Source of the DNA: an uncultured Rikenellaceae bacterium
Lineage (GTDB): Bacteria > Bacteroidota > Bacteroidia > Bacteroidales > Rikenellaceae
DNA length: 57,591 bases
Direction of reading: 5' to 3'
Assembly: GCA_910588925.1 (NCBI GenBank)
Contig: CAJURV010000004.1
Location: 1 to 57,591 of the forward strand
A program made the position numbers and the translations under genes. How positions within the stretch are numbered: the stretch's first letter is position 1; each line of letters starts with the position of its first letter. The notes below the pieces were generated by a model that ran no database searches, was not told the origin of the DNA, and was given only the letters and a program-made list of their open reading frames with translations. Positions 8,453 to 17,621 of the stretch are shown here, one piece after another.

Positions 8453-9709
8453 TCAATCTCCCACCGGCAAATTGGTGCTCCTCTGGAACAGACGCAACCC
8501 GAATGCCCGTGCGGCGATCATGAGGTGTTCGGTTATCTCGGCCACTATGATTTCGTGTTTCTCGAAACCTTTTTCATACGTGAACCCGTATATCTCCAAA
8601 GGCAACCCCTGATCCGACAATGGAAGATAATGCACCACGAGACTGAGATCGGTATTGATGTTTTTGTTGTTCTTCAGATAGGCCGACACATAGACGCGAT
8701 ACAGCGTCGCATTGCTCAATTTGTCGTAGGGATGGCGACGCCTGTATTCGTCGATGGCCGCGAACATGTCTCCGACCACCGGATTGTCTGCGAGGGCCGA
8801 TACACGCTCGTCGGTCACGGTGCGTATCGACAGAAAGTCGATGAAGAACGGACGCTTGAACCTCCTGCCGTCGCCCTCCTCCATGCTGCGCCAGTTGACG
8901 AACGCCTCGCTCACCATCGAGTATATGGGTATCATAGTTACGGTATTATCCCAGTTCTTCACCTTTACCGTATTGACGGTCATGTCTATAACCACGCCGT
9001 CGGCTCCCTTGCTTTTCATCTCCACCCAGTCGCCGGGACGCACCATATCCTGGGCCGACAACTGTATGGATGCTACGAAACCGAGAATAGTATCTTTGAA
9101 CACCAGTGTCAGAATGGCTGCCGAGGTGGCTAAGCTGACCATTATCGTAGTGACGCTGATTCCCATCAACATGGAGATCATCAGGAGTATGCCTACGATA
9201 TAGGTGATTATCTTCAGCGACTGGACGTAACTTTTTATGCTTTTCTTATGCGTCCGCGGGATCATCATGTAGATATCGGAAGCGGCATCGAGCAACGCGC
9301 CTACCATTATCATGAGGAAGAAGACGGCCAGACACTTGGTGAGCAATACCACGCCGCCCACCATGCCGGGATGAAACCCCTTGAGCACCTTGTCTATGAG
9401 TATCGCCAACACCAACGCTACTATGAACCGCAGAAGACGCTTGAAAAAATGACGCGATATGAGCGCCTCAACCCAGTCGGTCTTGGCATTGGTACGCGCA
9501 TGGGCCTTACGGGCGATGCTGTGCATTATGCCTACGATCACTTTGTTACACAACGCATCGAGCAACCACAGCACGAGAAAGACCAATGCCATGGCTATGA
9601 TGAATGTAAACAGATTGGTTACCGAATACGACAATCCCAGCCCCAGTAACATGTGCTGAATATCGTCTATGAACCAGAATTTTTCGGTTACAGTTTCCAT
9701 AAACAACAT
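8453..9709 (-). CDS. Mechanosensitive channel, MscS family (YbdG-like)
   Basis: The 418-residue membrane protein has about five N-terminal hydrophobic spans (roughly 22-48, 75-95, 105-128, 150-180 and 185-215) followed by the MscS beta domain (AQDMVRPGDWVEMKSKGADGVV and VNTVKVKNWDNTVTMIPIYSMVSEAFVNWR). The insertion and C-terminal region resemble YbdG/miniconductance channels rather than the short MscS type. It would release solutes on osmotic downshock from the inner membrane. A second ATG at 9700 is an equally good start. Confidence 0.9.
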   Translation of the reverse strand: MLFMETVTEKFWFIDDIQHMLLGLGLSYSVTNLFTFIIAMALVFLVLWLLDALCNKVIVGIMHSIARKAHARTNAKTDWVEALISRHFFKRLLRFIVALVLAILIDKVLKGFHPGMVGGVVLLTKCLAVFFLMIMVGALLDAASDIYMMIPRTHKKSIKSYVQSLKIITYIVGILLMISMLMGISVTTIMVSLATSAAILTLVFKDTILGFVASIQLSAQDMVRPGDWVEMKSKGADGVVIDMTVNTVKVKNWDNTVTMIPIYSMVSEAFVNWRSMEEGDGRRFKRPFFIDFLSIRTVTDERVSALADNPVVGDMFAAIDEYRRRHPYDKLSNATLYRVYVSAYLKNNKNINTDLSLVVHYLPLSDQGLPLEIYGFTYEKGFEKHEIIVAEITEHLMIAARAFGLRLFQRSTNLPVGD

Positions 9710-9860
9710 ATTTTCGTACGAGCAATTCCTCCGGCAAACCGGCTCGACGCTATCGCAACCGTAAAAACGATCTGCTGCGCCTACCGACCGTTCCCGTCAC
9801 GGACCGTTTCGCCATAAAATGCCGCGTAGCACGTTTTATGCCGCAATATAAATAAAATAT

Positions 9861-9892
9861 ATTGCAGGGCAAATTAAAATACACTATATTTG
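9861..9892 (+). promoter_or_regulatory. Promoter of secDF
   Basis: TTG (9862-9864) and TATATTTG (9885-9892) are 20 bp apart, matching the Bacteroidetes consensus. It predicts a leader of about 235 nucleotides before the secDF start. Confidence 0.6.
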
Positions 9893-10134
9893 CGAATCTT
9901 TATACGGAAGCTGTCTCATCTCTTTCAAACACATGTTTTCGCCAATGCGTTGAGCCTGTTTCCGGTTCTGTCCGCCGTTCCCGTCCGTCAGATAGTGCGC
10001 TATCCACGCTGGAACGACGAATACCGGACAGACACGGAATCGTACGGCGAGGAGATCGAAACATAGCCCGACCTTGTGAAATAATTAAAAGAGACCCAGA
10101 CGTCTCATAGTGAAAAATAATAACCTTAAACGCA
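9893..10134 (+). other. Long secDF leader with an ATG-less coding-like frame
   Basis: The leader contains a frame running from a TTG at 9890 to a TAG at 10064-10066 (58 codons). Its predicted peptide has a basic start, a hydrophobic middle (HVFANALSLFPVLSAVPV) and an acidic tail, and its second half uses codons like real genes. There is no ATG. It may be a leader peptide, a gene remnant or chance. A small hairpin, GAGAC/GTCTC, lies at 10091-10106. The stretch 9710-9860 shows only AT-rich inverted motifs. Confidence 0.3.
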
Positions 10135-13113
10135 ATGCAAAACAAAGGCGCACTTAAATTCCTGACGATTGTATTGGCGCTGGCATGTCTCTACCAGTTG
10201 TCGTTCACCTTCGTCACCAAGAGCGTTGAGAAAGAGGCCTTAGAGGCCAGCCACGGCGATCCGGCGGCAGAGCAGCGCTATCTCGACTCTGTCAAATCGC
10301 AGGTGGTCTACAACCTCGGCCTGGTGAAATACACCTATGCCGAATGCAAGAGCAAGGAGCTCAACCTCGGTCTCGACCTCAAGGGCGGCATGAACGTCAT
10401 GCTCGAGATCTCGGAAGAGGATATCCTTCGTTCGCTCTCCAACAACAATCCCGACCCCGCTTTCAACAAGGCTCTAGCCGAAGCGCGCACAGCCTCGCAG
10501 AATAACGGCGCCGGCTATATCGACAACTTCCTGAAGGCATACGAGAAAGCCGATCCCGCCGGACGTTTGGCCGGTATCTTCTCTACCATAGAGATGGGCG
10601 ACAAAGTCACCGTAGGCATGAGCAACGACGAGGTGATAAAGGTGCTCAAGGAGCAGGCGAGCGACGCTATAACCAACTCATACAACGTGTTGCGCAACCG
10701 TATCGACCGTTTCGGCGTAACCCAGCCCAACATACAGCGTCTCGAAAACTCGGGCCGCATACTCGTGGAGCTTCCGGGCATAAAAGAGCCTGAACGCGTA
10801 CGCAAGCTCCTGCAGGGGACCGCTTCGCTGGAGTTTTGGTCTACATACAACAACCGCGAGATATATCCGATGCTCGAAAGCATCAATAACCGCCTCGCGC
10901 AGACAGGCGCCATCGACACACCCGACACCACCGTAGCCGAGGTAGTCGACTCCATGGTTCAGGCCGACGCGCTGGCAAGCCGTCTCGACTCGCTGGAGAG
11001 CGGCCTCGACTCTACGGCCAACGCGGCTCTCATAGCCAAACAATATCCCCTCTTCTCCAAGCTGATGCCCGTAATGGACCAGCAAGGCAGAGTGGGCGAA
11101 GGTCCCGTGGTGGGCTATGCCAACGCGGCCGACACCGCCGCTGTCAACTCCATGTTGAACCGTCCCGACATACGCGTGATGCTTCCGCGCGACATCAAAC
11201 TCATGTGGGGTGTAAAGGCCATGAAGGGCACCGACGTCATATACGAGCTCTTCGCCATCAAGGCCAATACCCGCCAGCAGAAAGCCCCGCTCGACGGCTC
11301 GGCCATAACCGAAGCCCGCGCAGAATACTCGCAGAGCAACGGCGCCGCAGCCGAGGTGTCTATGGTAATGAACGCTATGGGCGCCAAGACATGGGCACGC
11401 CTTACCAAAGAGAACACTGGAAACTACATAGCCATAGTACTCGACGACTACGTATATTCCGCACCCCTCGTACACGGCGAGATACCCGGCGGACGTTCGA
11501 GCATCAGCGGCAACTTCACCTACAACGAGGCCAACGACTTGGCTATCGTGCTCAAATCCGGTAAACTCCCCGCCCCCGCCCGTATCATACAGGAGGCCGT
11601 GGTAGGTCCGTCGCTCGGTCAGGAGTCGATCGACGCCGGTATGATGTCGTTCATTTTGGCATTCGTGCTGGTAATGCTCTACATGGTTATCTTCTATAAC
11701 ACGGCCGGTATCATCGTTAACATCGCGCTTCTTACCAACCTATTCTTCCTGTTCGGCGTACTCGCGTCGTTCGGAGCCGTGCTCACGCTCCCGGGTATCG
11801 CGGGTATCGTGCTCACAATGGGTATGGCCGTCGATGCCAACGTCATAATATTCGAACGTATCAAAGAGGAGCTACGCGCCGGCAAAGGCATCAACTTAGC
11901 CATAGCCGACGGTTTCAAGAACGCATACTCGGCCATCATAGACGGTAACATGACCACCATGCTTACCGGTATAGTACTCTTCATATTCGGTACAGGTCCC
12001 GTGCAGGGCTTCGCCACCACTCTTATCATAGGTATCATCACCTCGCTCTTTACGGCGATATTCATCACCCGTCTGATGATCGAGGGAGCCATATCGCACG
12101 GCTGGAACATCAAGTTCTCGAACAAACTCACCGAAAACTTCCTCAGTAACACTAACATAGATTTCGTCGGTAAACGCAAATACACCTATATCATATCCGC
12201 CATACTCATCGTCGCCACTTTGGTATCGTTCGCCGTCAGAGGCATGAGCTACGGCGTCGACTTCTCGGGCGGTCGTGCATACGTGGTGCGTTTCGACCAG
12301 AACGTCGGCACCAACGACGTGCGTGCGGCATTGGGTGCCAAATTCACCGAAGGTCTGGAGGTTAAGCAATACGGTAACAACGACCAGATGCGTATCGTTA
12401 CCCAATACAAGTATCAGGAGAGCAGCGACGAGGTTACCGACGAGATAAACATGATGCTCTACGAATCGCTCTCGCCCCTGTTCGCAACTCCTCTCACCAT
12501 AGAAGAGTTCATGACCACTGCACAGAACCCTTACGGTATCATATCTTCCGACAACGTGGGCCCGAGCGTGGCTAACGACATCAAGCGTAACGCTATCATC
12601 GCGGTCATATTCTCGCTCATAGCCATAGGCGGCTATATAGCGTGGAGGTTCAAGAAGTGGCAGTGGGCGATGGGTGGCGTCATAGCCCTCATCCACGACG
12701 CGCTCATCACTATCGGCGTATTCTCAATGTTCTGGGGCATACTCCCCTTCAACCTCGACGTCGACCAGTCGTTCATAGCGGCCATACTGACTATCATAGG
12801 TTACTCCATCAACAACACGGTGGTTATCTTCGACCGTATCCGCGAGAACCGCACACTATATCCCAAACGTAAGCTGAAAGACAACATCAACAGCGCTGTC
12901 AACTCTACGCTGGCCCGTACGGTCAACACCACGGGCACGACGTTAGTGGTGTTGCTCGCCATATTCATCTTCGGCGGCGAGGTCATCCGAGGCTTCATAT
13001 TCGCGCTTCTGTTCGGTATGGTCATAGGTACCTTCTCGTCAATATTCGTATCTACCCCCGTATCTTACGACTTCATGAAGAAGAAACTCAAGAACGGTGT
13101 GGAGGTAAACTAA
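10135..13113 (+). CDS. secDF: Protein translocase subunit SecDF (fused)
   Basis: This 992-residue protein joins SecD and SecF, as usual in Bacteroidetes. The SecD half begins with a membrane span (10-28) and has the LGLDLKGGMNVMLEI motif (about 77-91), a large periplasmic domain with the P1-like stretch NVLRNRIDRFGVTQPNIQ, and the TM bundle after GPSLGQESIDAG. The SecF half starts near residue 680 with VDFSGGRAYVVRF and ends with a second bundle (GPSVANDIKRNAII and later spans). It uses the proton gradient to help pull exported proteins out of the Sec channel. A strong terminator follows. Confidence 0.96.
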   Translation: MQNKGALKFLTIVLALACLYQLSFTFVTKSVEKEALEASHGDPAAEQRYLDSVKSQVVYNLGLVKYTYAECKSKELNLGLDLKGGMNVMLEISEEDILRSLSNNNPDPAFNKALAEARTASQNNGAGYIDNFLKAYEKADPAGRLAGIFSTIEMGDKVTVGMSNDEVIKVLKEQASDAITNSYNVLRNRIDRFGVTQPNIQRLENSGRILVELPGIKEPERVRKLLQGTASLEFWSTYNNREIYPMLESINNRLAQTGAIDTPDTTVAEVVDSMVQADALASRLDSLESGLDSTANAALIAKQYPLFSKLMPVMDQQGRVGEGPVVGYANAADTAAVNSMLNRPDIRVMLPRDIKLMWGVKAMKGTDVIYELFAIKANTRQQKAPLDGSAITEARAEYSQSNGAAAEVSMVMNAMGAKTWARLTKENTGNYIAIVLDDYVYSAPLVHGEIPGGRSSISGNFTYNEANDLAIVLKSGKLPAPARIIQEAVVGPSLGQESIDAGMMSFILAFVLVMLYMVIFYNTAGIIVNIALLTNLFFLFGVLASFGAVLTLPGIAGIVLTMGMAVDANVIIFERIKEELRAGKGINLAIADGFKNAYSAIIDGNMTTMLTGIVLFIFGTGPVQGFATTLIIGIITSLFTAIFITRLMIEGAISHGWNIKFSNKLTENFLSNTNIDFVGKRKYTYIISAILIVATLVSFAVRGMSYGVDFSGGRAYVVRFDQNVGTNDVRAALGAKFTEGLEVKQYGNNDQMRIVTQYKYQESSDEVTDEINMMLYESLSPLFATPLTIEEFMTTAQNPYGIISSDNVGPSVANDIKRNAIIAVIFSLIAIGGYIAWRFKKWQWAMGGVIALIHDALITIGVFSMFWGILPFNLDVDQSFIAAILTIIGYSINNTVVIFDRIRENRTLYPKRKLKDNINSAVNSTLARTVNTTGTTLVVLLAIFIFGGEVIRGFIFALLFGMVIGTFSSIFVSTPVSYDFMKKKLKNGVEVN

Positions 13114-13135
13114 CGATCAAATCCATATTACAGCG

Positions 13136-13173
13136 GCGGGCGGATAATTCTAATTATCCGCCCGCTCGTTTTT
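13136..13173 (+). terminator. Strong terminator after secDF
   Basis: A 14-bp perfect stem (GCGGGCGGATAATT at 13136-13149 with its complement at 13152-13165) is followed by CGTTTTTC. It ends the secDF transcript. Confidence 0.9.
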
Positions 13174-13209
13174 CTATATGTCAAACCCCACAAAATCGAA
13201 ACATCTTCT

Positions 13210-13217
13210 TAATTTTG
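13210..13217 (+). promoter_or_regulatory. -7 element of the GNAT gene
   Basis: TAATTTTG fits TAnnTTTG and lies 20 bases before the ATG at 13238. It falls inside the upstream extension of the frame, which supports the later start. No clear -33 box was found. Confidence 0.45.
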
Positions 13218-13237
13218 CTAATAATAAAATATCGGAT

Positions 13238-13732
13238 ATGAGAACACGAGCGGCCACCGTAGACGACATCGGCCAGATAATGGAGATAATCTCACAGGCA
13301 AAAACCCAAATGCGACGTCTCGGAAGCGGGCAATGGACCGACGATTACCCATCGCATCAACACATAGCAAAAGACATAAGCGACGGTCACGGTTACGTCA
13401 TGACGGACGACGACGGCGTAGTAGCCTACATGGCGATATCTTTCGACGGCGAACCGGCATACGCACCCCTCGACACGTCCGGCGAGAAAATACCATACGC
13501 CACCGCCCATCGTCTCGCCGTAGCCGACAGAGCCAAAAGACGCGGCATAGCCACCGCACTAATGCGGGAAGCGGAAAGGATAGCCAAAGAGGCCGGCATA
13601 ACGCTATTGAGAGCCGACACCAATTTCGACAACGCCTACATGCTACGTCTATTCGAAACACTCCGATTCACTTATCGCGGGAAAGTCGTCTACCTTAGCG
13701 GAGAGAGGTTGGCATACGAGAAAAGACTTTAG
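13238..13732 (+). CDS. GNAT family N-acetyltransferase
   Basis: The 164-residue protein starts at the ATG at 13238 (MRTRAATVDDIGQIMEI), the common opening of GNAT enzymes. The acetyl-CoA-binding motif A is seen as HRLAVADRAKRRGIATALM, with the R-x-x-G-x-A pattern, followed by LLRADTNFDNAYMLRLFETLRFTYRGKV, the usual C-terminal part. The substrate cannot be told from sequence. It is a single gene between the secDF terminator and a long noncoding repeat. Confidence 0.88.
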   Translation: MRTRAATVDDIGQIMEIISQAKTQMRRLGSGQWTDDYPSHQHIAKDISDGHGYVMTDDDGVVAYMAISFDGEPAYAPLDTSGEKIPYATAHRLAVADRAKRRGIATALMREAERIAKEAGITLLRADTNFDNAYMLRLFETLRFTYRGKVVYLSGERLAYEKRL

Positions 13733-13989
13733 CGTTCTACCCTCTAAAGCCTCTTCCCGTATGTACATATATCGCTCTCTCTCCGATTTTCAATAGAGAT
13801 ATTTGCGGTTACAGGCAGGGGTTTCAGACAGAACATTCAATGGATAGCCTCCCGGCAACCTATGTAGGGAGAGTTACATTATCGCTCTGAAGTCACAGCC
13901 CTCTATCAATGCTCGTGATATGCAGTGAATCGAGAGACTATATATCTTTAGTTTGGAGAAAGTTCATACGGTTTAATTAGCGCTTATGC

Positions 13990-14360
13990 TATGGCTGGCG
14001 AGACGATAAGATACTACAAAACACACTAAAAGCATGCGCATTAGCTGAACTACTCATGCGGCACGTGGTGCCGCTCCGCGATAACCGTCACGAATTAACC
14101 GGACAGAGGTTGGGAAAACCGCAGGCGAGACGAGAAAAAACATAGGAGCCTAACGATATGCGCATTAACCGCAAGTCGCAGGCATGCTTGCGCGGGTACA
14201 CAACCACAGACCGCAGGGCGCCGAAGCTTTTTAGACCTCAAAAATCGTCGATCGCGGGCGTGCGCCTCCGGAGCGTACTCAACGTACGTGAGGATGGCTC
14301 ACGAACGGGATCGGCGATTTTTGTGGCTAAAAAGCGACGGAAGCAGCCCCACAGTAACTA
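13990..14360. repeat. Dispersed noncoding repeat, family B (central copy)
   Basis: This block matches 57325-57591 closely. Shared parts include GCATTAGCTGAACTACTCATG, a hairpin GCGGCAC-loop-GTGCCGC (14058-14074 here, 57388-57404 there, with the loop differing but the stem kept), and the segment from ATGCGCATTAACCGCAAGTC to TTTTTAGACCTC. The open frame at 14158-14361 is most likely not a gene because it is built from this repeat and its long hairpin. The preceding 13733-13989 contains no feature I can support. Confidence 0.8.
14229..14335. repeat. Long imperfect stem-loop within repeat family B
   Basis: TTTTTAGACCTCAAAAATC with the following GTCGATC near 14230-14255 is mirrored by GATCGGCGATTTTTGTGGC and TAAAAA near 14309-14335. 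Together they can form a stem of about 25 bp with few mismatches. The loop contains a smaller palindrome around AACGTACGT. The left arm also occurs at the very end of the window. Confidence 0.65.
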
Positions 14361-14470
14361 ACACTTGCGCACACAACCCGACAATTCATGCGTTCAGAGA
14401 TCGCGTACATAACTGAATATCACGAAAACTTCCTCCCCATACGACCCGAACCTATAAAATCCCTAACGCG

Positions 14471-15104
14471 TCCCCGAAGGGGATGCAACCGCACGAGCAA
14501 AACAAAAACGCCCTCAACAAAAACAAACTAAACTACAGCGGAAACGCAAATAAATTTCCAACTACACTAAACACAACCGTAAAGACAAGGCACAAAAAGC
14601 CACCCAACAACAGCAAACCAAGACGCCGTAAGGCGTACCCGCATAAGTAAGGCCCCGAGCGAAGCGAGGGCAATCAAACACAAATTCCGCCGTCCCATTC
14701 CGAGGTACGAGGAATGAGCGGGCCGGAGCCTCCCCCACACGGAGGCCCGCTTACTCGGTTGGTTACTATAGTATTTCCCGCCTACCTTATATAAAACCAC
14801 TCTATCAAACTCCACACCCGGCGCGGTCCCCCGCAGGCTCCGTCCCTGTGAATCGCTTCAACCCCACGCAAACAATCCACCTCCCGCAAAAAAGACCTTT
14901 GCATAAGGAATCCCTGTCTATGCCCTCGCTCCGCTCGGGCCGCCATCCCGACGCAATAGTTCAGCTAACGCGCATGCCATCGAACTAAAAATAAAACCAT
15001 TGTCCCGCAAAACCGCTTAGCAAAGACACCACAAGGCATACTCTGGCAGAACGAGTATAAAAAACTCCTCTTCCCGACCACTCGCCGCTTTAAACAAATA
15101 AACT
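14471..15104. repeat. Dispersed noncoding repeat, family A (central copy)
   Basis: This copy begins TCCCCGAAGGGGATGCA, as does the window start, and keeps the same ordered blocks: the ACGCCGTAAGGCGT hairpin (14623-14636), GAGCGAAGCGAG, the GCGGG...CCCGC hairpin (14718-14750) and the GCGGTCCCCCGCAGGCTCC block (14822-14890). Blocks differ by small changes and indels between copies. A minus-strand frame at 14567-14815 is composed of these repeats and was not called. Confidence 0.8.
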
Positions 15105-15125
15105 AAAAAAGGGGGCCAAGCCCCC
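15105..15125 (-). terminator. Terminator of the MFS transporter gene
   Basis: GGGGGC (15111-15116) pairs with GCCCCC (15120-15125). On the minus strand it is followed by a run of six T, directly after the MFS stop codon. Confidence 0.85.
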
Positions 15126-15130
15126 TCCTT

Positions 15131-16525
15131 CTATTCGATATTCGGCTCCTCAAGCCCATACCCCATCTTCTTATCATCCGCCTTGAGCAGAAGCGCGAAA
15201 ACGAGCCCGAGCAATCCGAAAGTAGCGAACACCAACATCGGTACGGTATAGTCATAGACCGGCACTTCCGTTCCGCCTACAAGCTCCATGCCTACCTTAC
15301 AGCAAGGTCTGTCGAGTATGTAACCTATCAACAGGGGCACTCCCATAAGTCCCCAGTTCTGTATCCAGAATACGAGAGAATAAGCGGTACCCAAACGTCG
15401 CTCGTCTATTATCTTGGGGACCGACGGCCACATAGCCGATGGCACCATAGAGAAAGCCACCCCCAGCAAAACCATCAGAATCACGGCAATCACCCAATTA
15501 TTGAGCGCAGGCACCGAGAAGAGCAGGTGTATAGCTATCAATATGAGCGACCCTATTATCATAATAGTCGCTCCACGCCCTTTACGGTCGTATATGCTTC
15601 CGAACAGAGGTGTAAGAAACAATGTCCCGAGCGGCAACAGCGACGGTATCGTACCCGCCAACTGACTATCGACCCCGAATTTCTGCACCATAAGGTCGGA
15701 GGCGTACTTCAGGAACGGGAATACCGCCGAATAGAACAACACGCACAAGGCTGCTATGTACCAGAAACTACGTATTTTGACGATACCTACTATGTCGCGC
15801 AAACGAAACTCCTCGCCGCTCGCTTCTCTTTCCGCTACCTCCTCGCTGTCGAGCCTACGGTCGAGTACACAGAACACCAAAAACGACATCAACCCCACCA
15901 CGAGCATCAGAAGACAGAACAACAAAGGCATCGAGGGGCTCGAGAACTTCTCTGCTATTACCGGCGACACGGACATGGCCAAGATAGTACCTATTCGCGC
16001 CGTCGCCACATTGAGACCGAGGGCCAGAGCCGTCTCCTTACCCTTGAACCAACGCACTATCGCCTTGGTGGCCGTTATACCTATGGCCTCCACACCGACG
16101 CCGAATACGGAGAAACCCAACGCCGCATACAAAACCTGTCGTTTGATAGAGAATATCTCCCACGACCCTATGGATAACGTCGCCATAGGATTGTCGAACA
16201 CCGTCGACAACGCCCAATATTTGATACCGGCACCCGCTATCATAACTATCGTAGAAGAGACACCGGTGAAACGTACACCCATCTTATCGAGCACTATACC
16301 GCTTATTATGAGCATGAACACGAATACGTTCAACCACCCGTAACCGCTGGTGAACAGGCCGTAATCGTAACTGCTCCAGCCCAAATCCTGCTCTATCATG
16401 GTCTTGAGCGGAGCCATGACGTCGGTTATGATATAACCGCACAACATAGTGAAAGATACGAGAGCCACCACGCTCCAGCGTACTTTGGCCGAATCGCGCA
16501 TGCTTCTTTGGATAGAATCTAACAT
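15131..16525 (-). CDS. Major facilitator superfamily transporter
   Basis: The 464-residue protein has about 12 hydrophobic spans and MFS signatures, including ISGIVLDKMGVRFTG (the loop 2-3 motif A region) and the matching SIYDRKGRGATIM between spans 8 and 9. A charged central loop with RRLDSEEVAEREASGEE separates the two halves. The general look, including the conserved GVGVEAIGITATKAIVRWFKGKE stretch, recalls the MFSD1-like branch, but the substrate is unknown. The prophage end lies about 145 bases upstream, so its promoter region has been altered. Confidence 0.88.
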   Translation of the reverse strand: MLDSIQRSMRDSAKVRWSVVALVSFTMLCGYIITDVMAPLKTMIEQDLGWSSYDYGLFTSGYGWLNVFVFMLIISGIVLDKMGVRFTGVSSTIVMIAGAGIKYWALSTVFDNPMATLSIGSWEIFSIKRQVLYAALGFSVFGVGVEAIGITATKAIVRWFKGKETALALGLNVATARIGTILAMSVSPVIAEKFSSPSMPLLFCLLMLVVGLMSFLVFCVLDRRLDSEEVAEREASGEEFRLRDIVGIVKIRSFWYIAALCVLFYSAVFPFLKYASDLMVQKFGVDSQLAGTIPSLLPLGTLFLTPLFGSIYDRKGRGATIMIIGSLILIAIHLLFSVPALNNWVIAVILMVLLGVAFSMVPSAMWPSVPKIIDERRLGTAYSLVFWIQNWGLMGVPLLIGYILDRPCCKVGMELVGGTEVPVYDYTVPMLVFATFGLLGLVFALLLKADDKKMGYGLEEPNIE

Positions 16526-16644
16526 AATAATGATCTGTTTGAATGGATATCACCCGTCGCCGTTTCGCATCATGAACCGCAAAAGGCGAGGCGTTCCCGA
16601 AAGCCTCGTACGCGGAAACCGTCCGAATTTGGGAAACTCGGAGA

Positions 16645-16652
16645 CAAAAGTA
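16645..16652 (-). promoter_or_regulatory. -7 element of the MFS gene, next to the prophage end
   Basis: TACTTTTG on the minus strand matches TAnnTTTG. At the expected -33 distance the sequence is already at or inside the prophage end, and no TTG is found there. The insertion may have removed the native -33 box. Confidence 0.45.
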
Positions 16653-16681
16653 TCAAAAATTACCGTAAAAATATAATCCGC

Positions 16682-16771
16682 CAAACGAAACGTCCTGCAT
16701 CGGCAAACGAAGCGTACAGATTATTGATGCCTCATAAAAAACGAAACGTATAATTTCGCCAAACGAAACGT
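16682..16771. repeat. Left-end transposase-binding sites (four copies)
   Basis: The motif CAAACGAAACGT occurs at 16682-16693, 16704-16715 (one mismatch), 16739-16749 (first base lacking) and 16760-16771. Its reverse complement occurs twice at the right end. The number and orientation resemble the MuA binding sites at the ends of Mu. Confidence 0.75.
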
Positions 16772-16810
16772 ACCTAAAAAACGGATTGTTTTTCTTATAT
16801 TCAAATGGTA

Positions 16811-17608
16811 TTAAAACAATGTTTGATTGCCAATCTTATAGTTGCACACAATCCACTCCTCCTGTTTTCTCCGAGACTCCCTGCTCGCAGATATAGTACG
16901 ACATATACGATGTATCACCCAATCGTTCTTTAAAGCATAACGCTCAATAGGTTCATAAGGAAACATAGTCAACATAAATTTGCCCTTAGTGTGCTCGAGC
17001 AACTGTAGTAGCCGTTCCATATCTAATTCGTTGAATGTACCTTCATAATGCCCGCAATCACTATTCACGTAAGGAGGATCGACGAAATGGAAAGCATCCA
17101 AGCAATCGTAACGTGATATAATGGATAGTGCATCGTCATTCTCTACAGTCACCCGCTCCAAACGCTTACACAACCGCTCCGTAAACTCATCTTTGGCATT
17201 GGCTACTTTTAATGCCATTGTTCCCCCTCTGTCGAATCCAAAAGTTCCGTCTTGTTTTGCCGCGAAGGACTGCTTACTTAACACCCATACAGCCCACGCC
17301 CATTGGGCTGGATTAAAAAATTCAGGGTATTCCGTTATATGTCGAGCATGGGCGTGTTGATCACGACAATGTAGGGTGCCCTCTATCACATCTTTCAGCA
17401 AACCATAATGTCTTTTAGCGACGAGATAGAAGTTGACAAGACCTCTATTTACATCGTTAATCACCTCGCAGTCGACGGGTTGTTTTGCGAACAATACGGC
17501 ACATCCTCCGCAAAATGATTCCGTATATAGTCTATGTTCGGGAATTAGCGGCAATATGTACTTTAGCATTGTTTGCTTGCCCCCATAATAAGTTATAGGT
17601 GTTTTCAT
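16811..17608 (-). CDS. D12-class DNA adenine methyltransferase
   Basis: From the ATG at 17606-17608 the product is 265 residues; a GTG eight codons upstream is possible. It shows the D12-class features: an N-terminal TPITYYGGKQTM, the AdoMet-binding FCGG, and the catalytic DPPY in HFVDPPYVNS. It would methylate adenine in DNA, and in a prophage this likely protects phage DNA from host restriction. It is AT-richer than the tail genes and lies beyond a long hairpin, so it may be a cargo gene with separate expression. Recognition sequence unknown. Confidence 0.9.
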   Translation of the reverse strand: MKTPITYYGGKQTMLKYILPLIPEHRLYTESFCGGCAVLFAKQPVDCEVINDVNRGLVNFYLVAKRHYGLLKDVIEGTLHCRDQHAHARHITEYPEFFNPAQWAWAVWVLSKQSFAAKQDGTFGFDRGGTMALKVANAKDEFTERLCKRLERVTVENDDALSIISRYDCLDAFHFVDPPYVNSDCGHYEGTFNELDMERLLQLLEHTKGKFMLTMFPYEPIERYALKNDWVIHRICRTISASRESRRKQEEWIVCNYKIGNQTLF

Positions 17609-17621
17609 TCTCAAAAAATCG

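Noticed and set aside
9862..10110. An 82-codon frame starting at an apparent start in the secDF upstream region
   Set aside because: The frame starts upstream of the predicted transcription start, so its start codon would not be in the mRNA, and its sequence is not protein-like.
14158..14361. A 67-codon frame with an ATG in repeat family B
   Set aside because: It spans a long imperfect stem-loop and is part of a noncoding repeat; the right copy shows indels and changes without coding bias. It is probably a spurious gene.
14567..14815. An 82-codon minus-strand frame in repeat family A
   Set aside because: It is built from repeat blocks that carry insertions and deletions in the other copy, which would break the frame.
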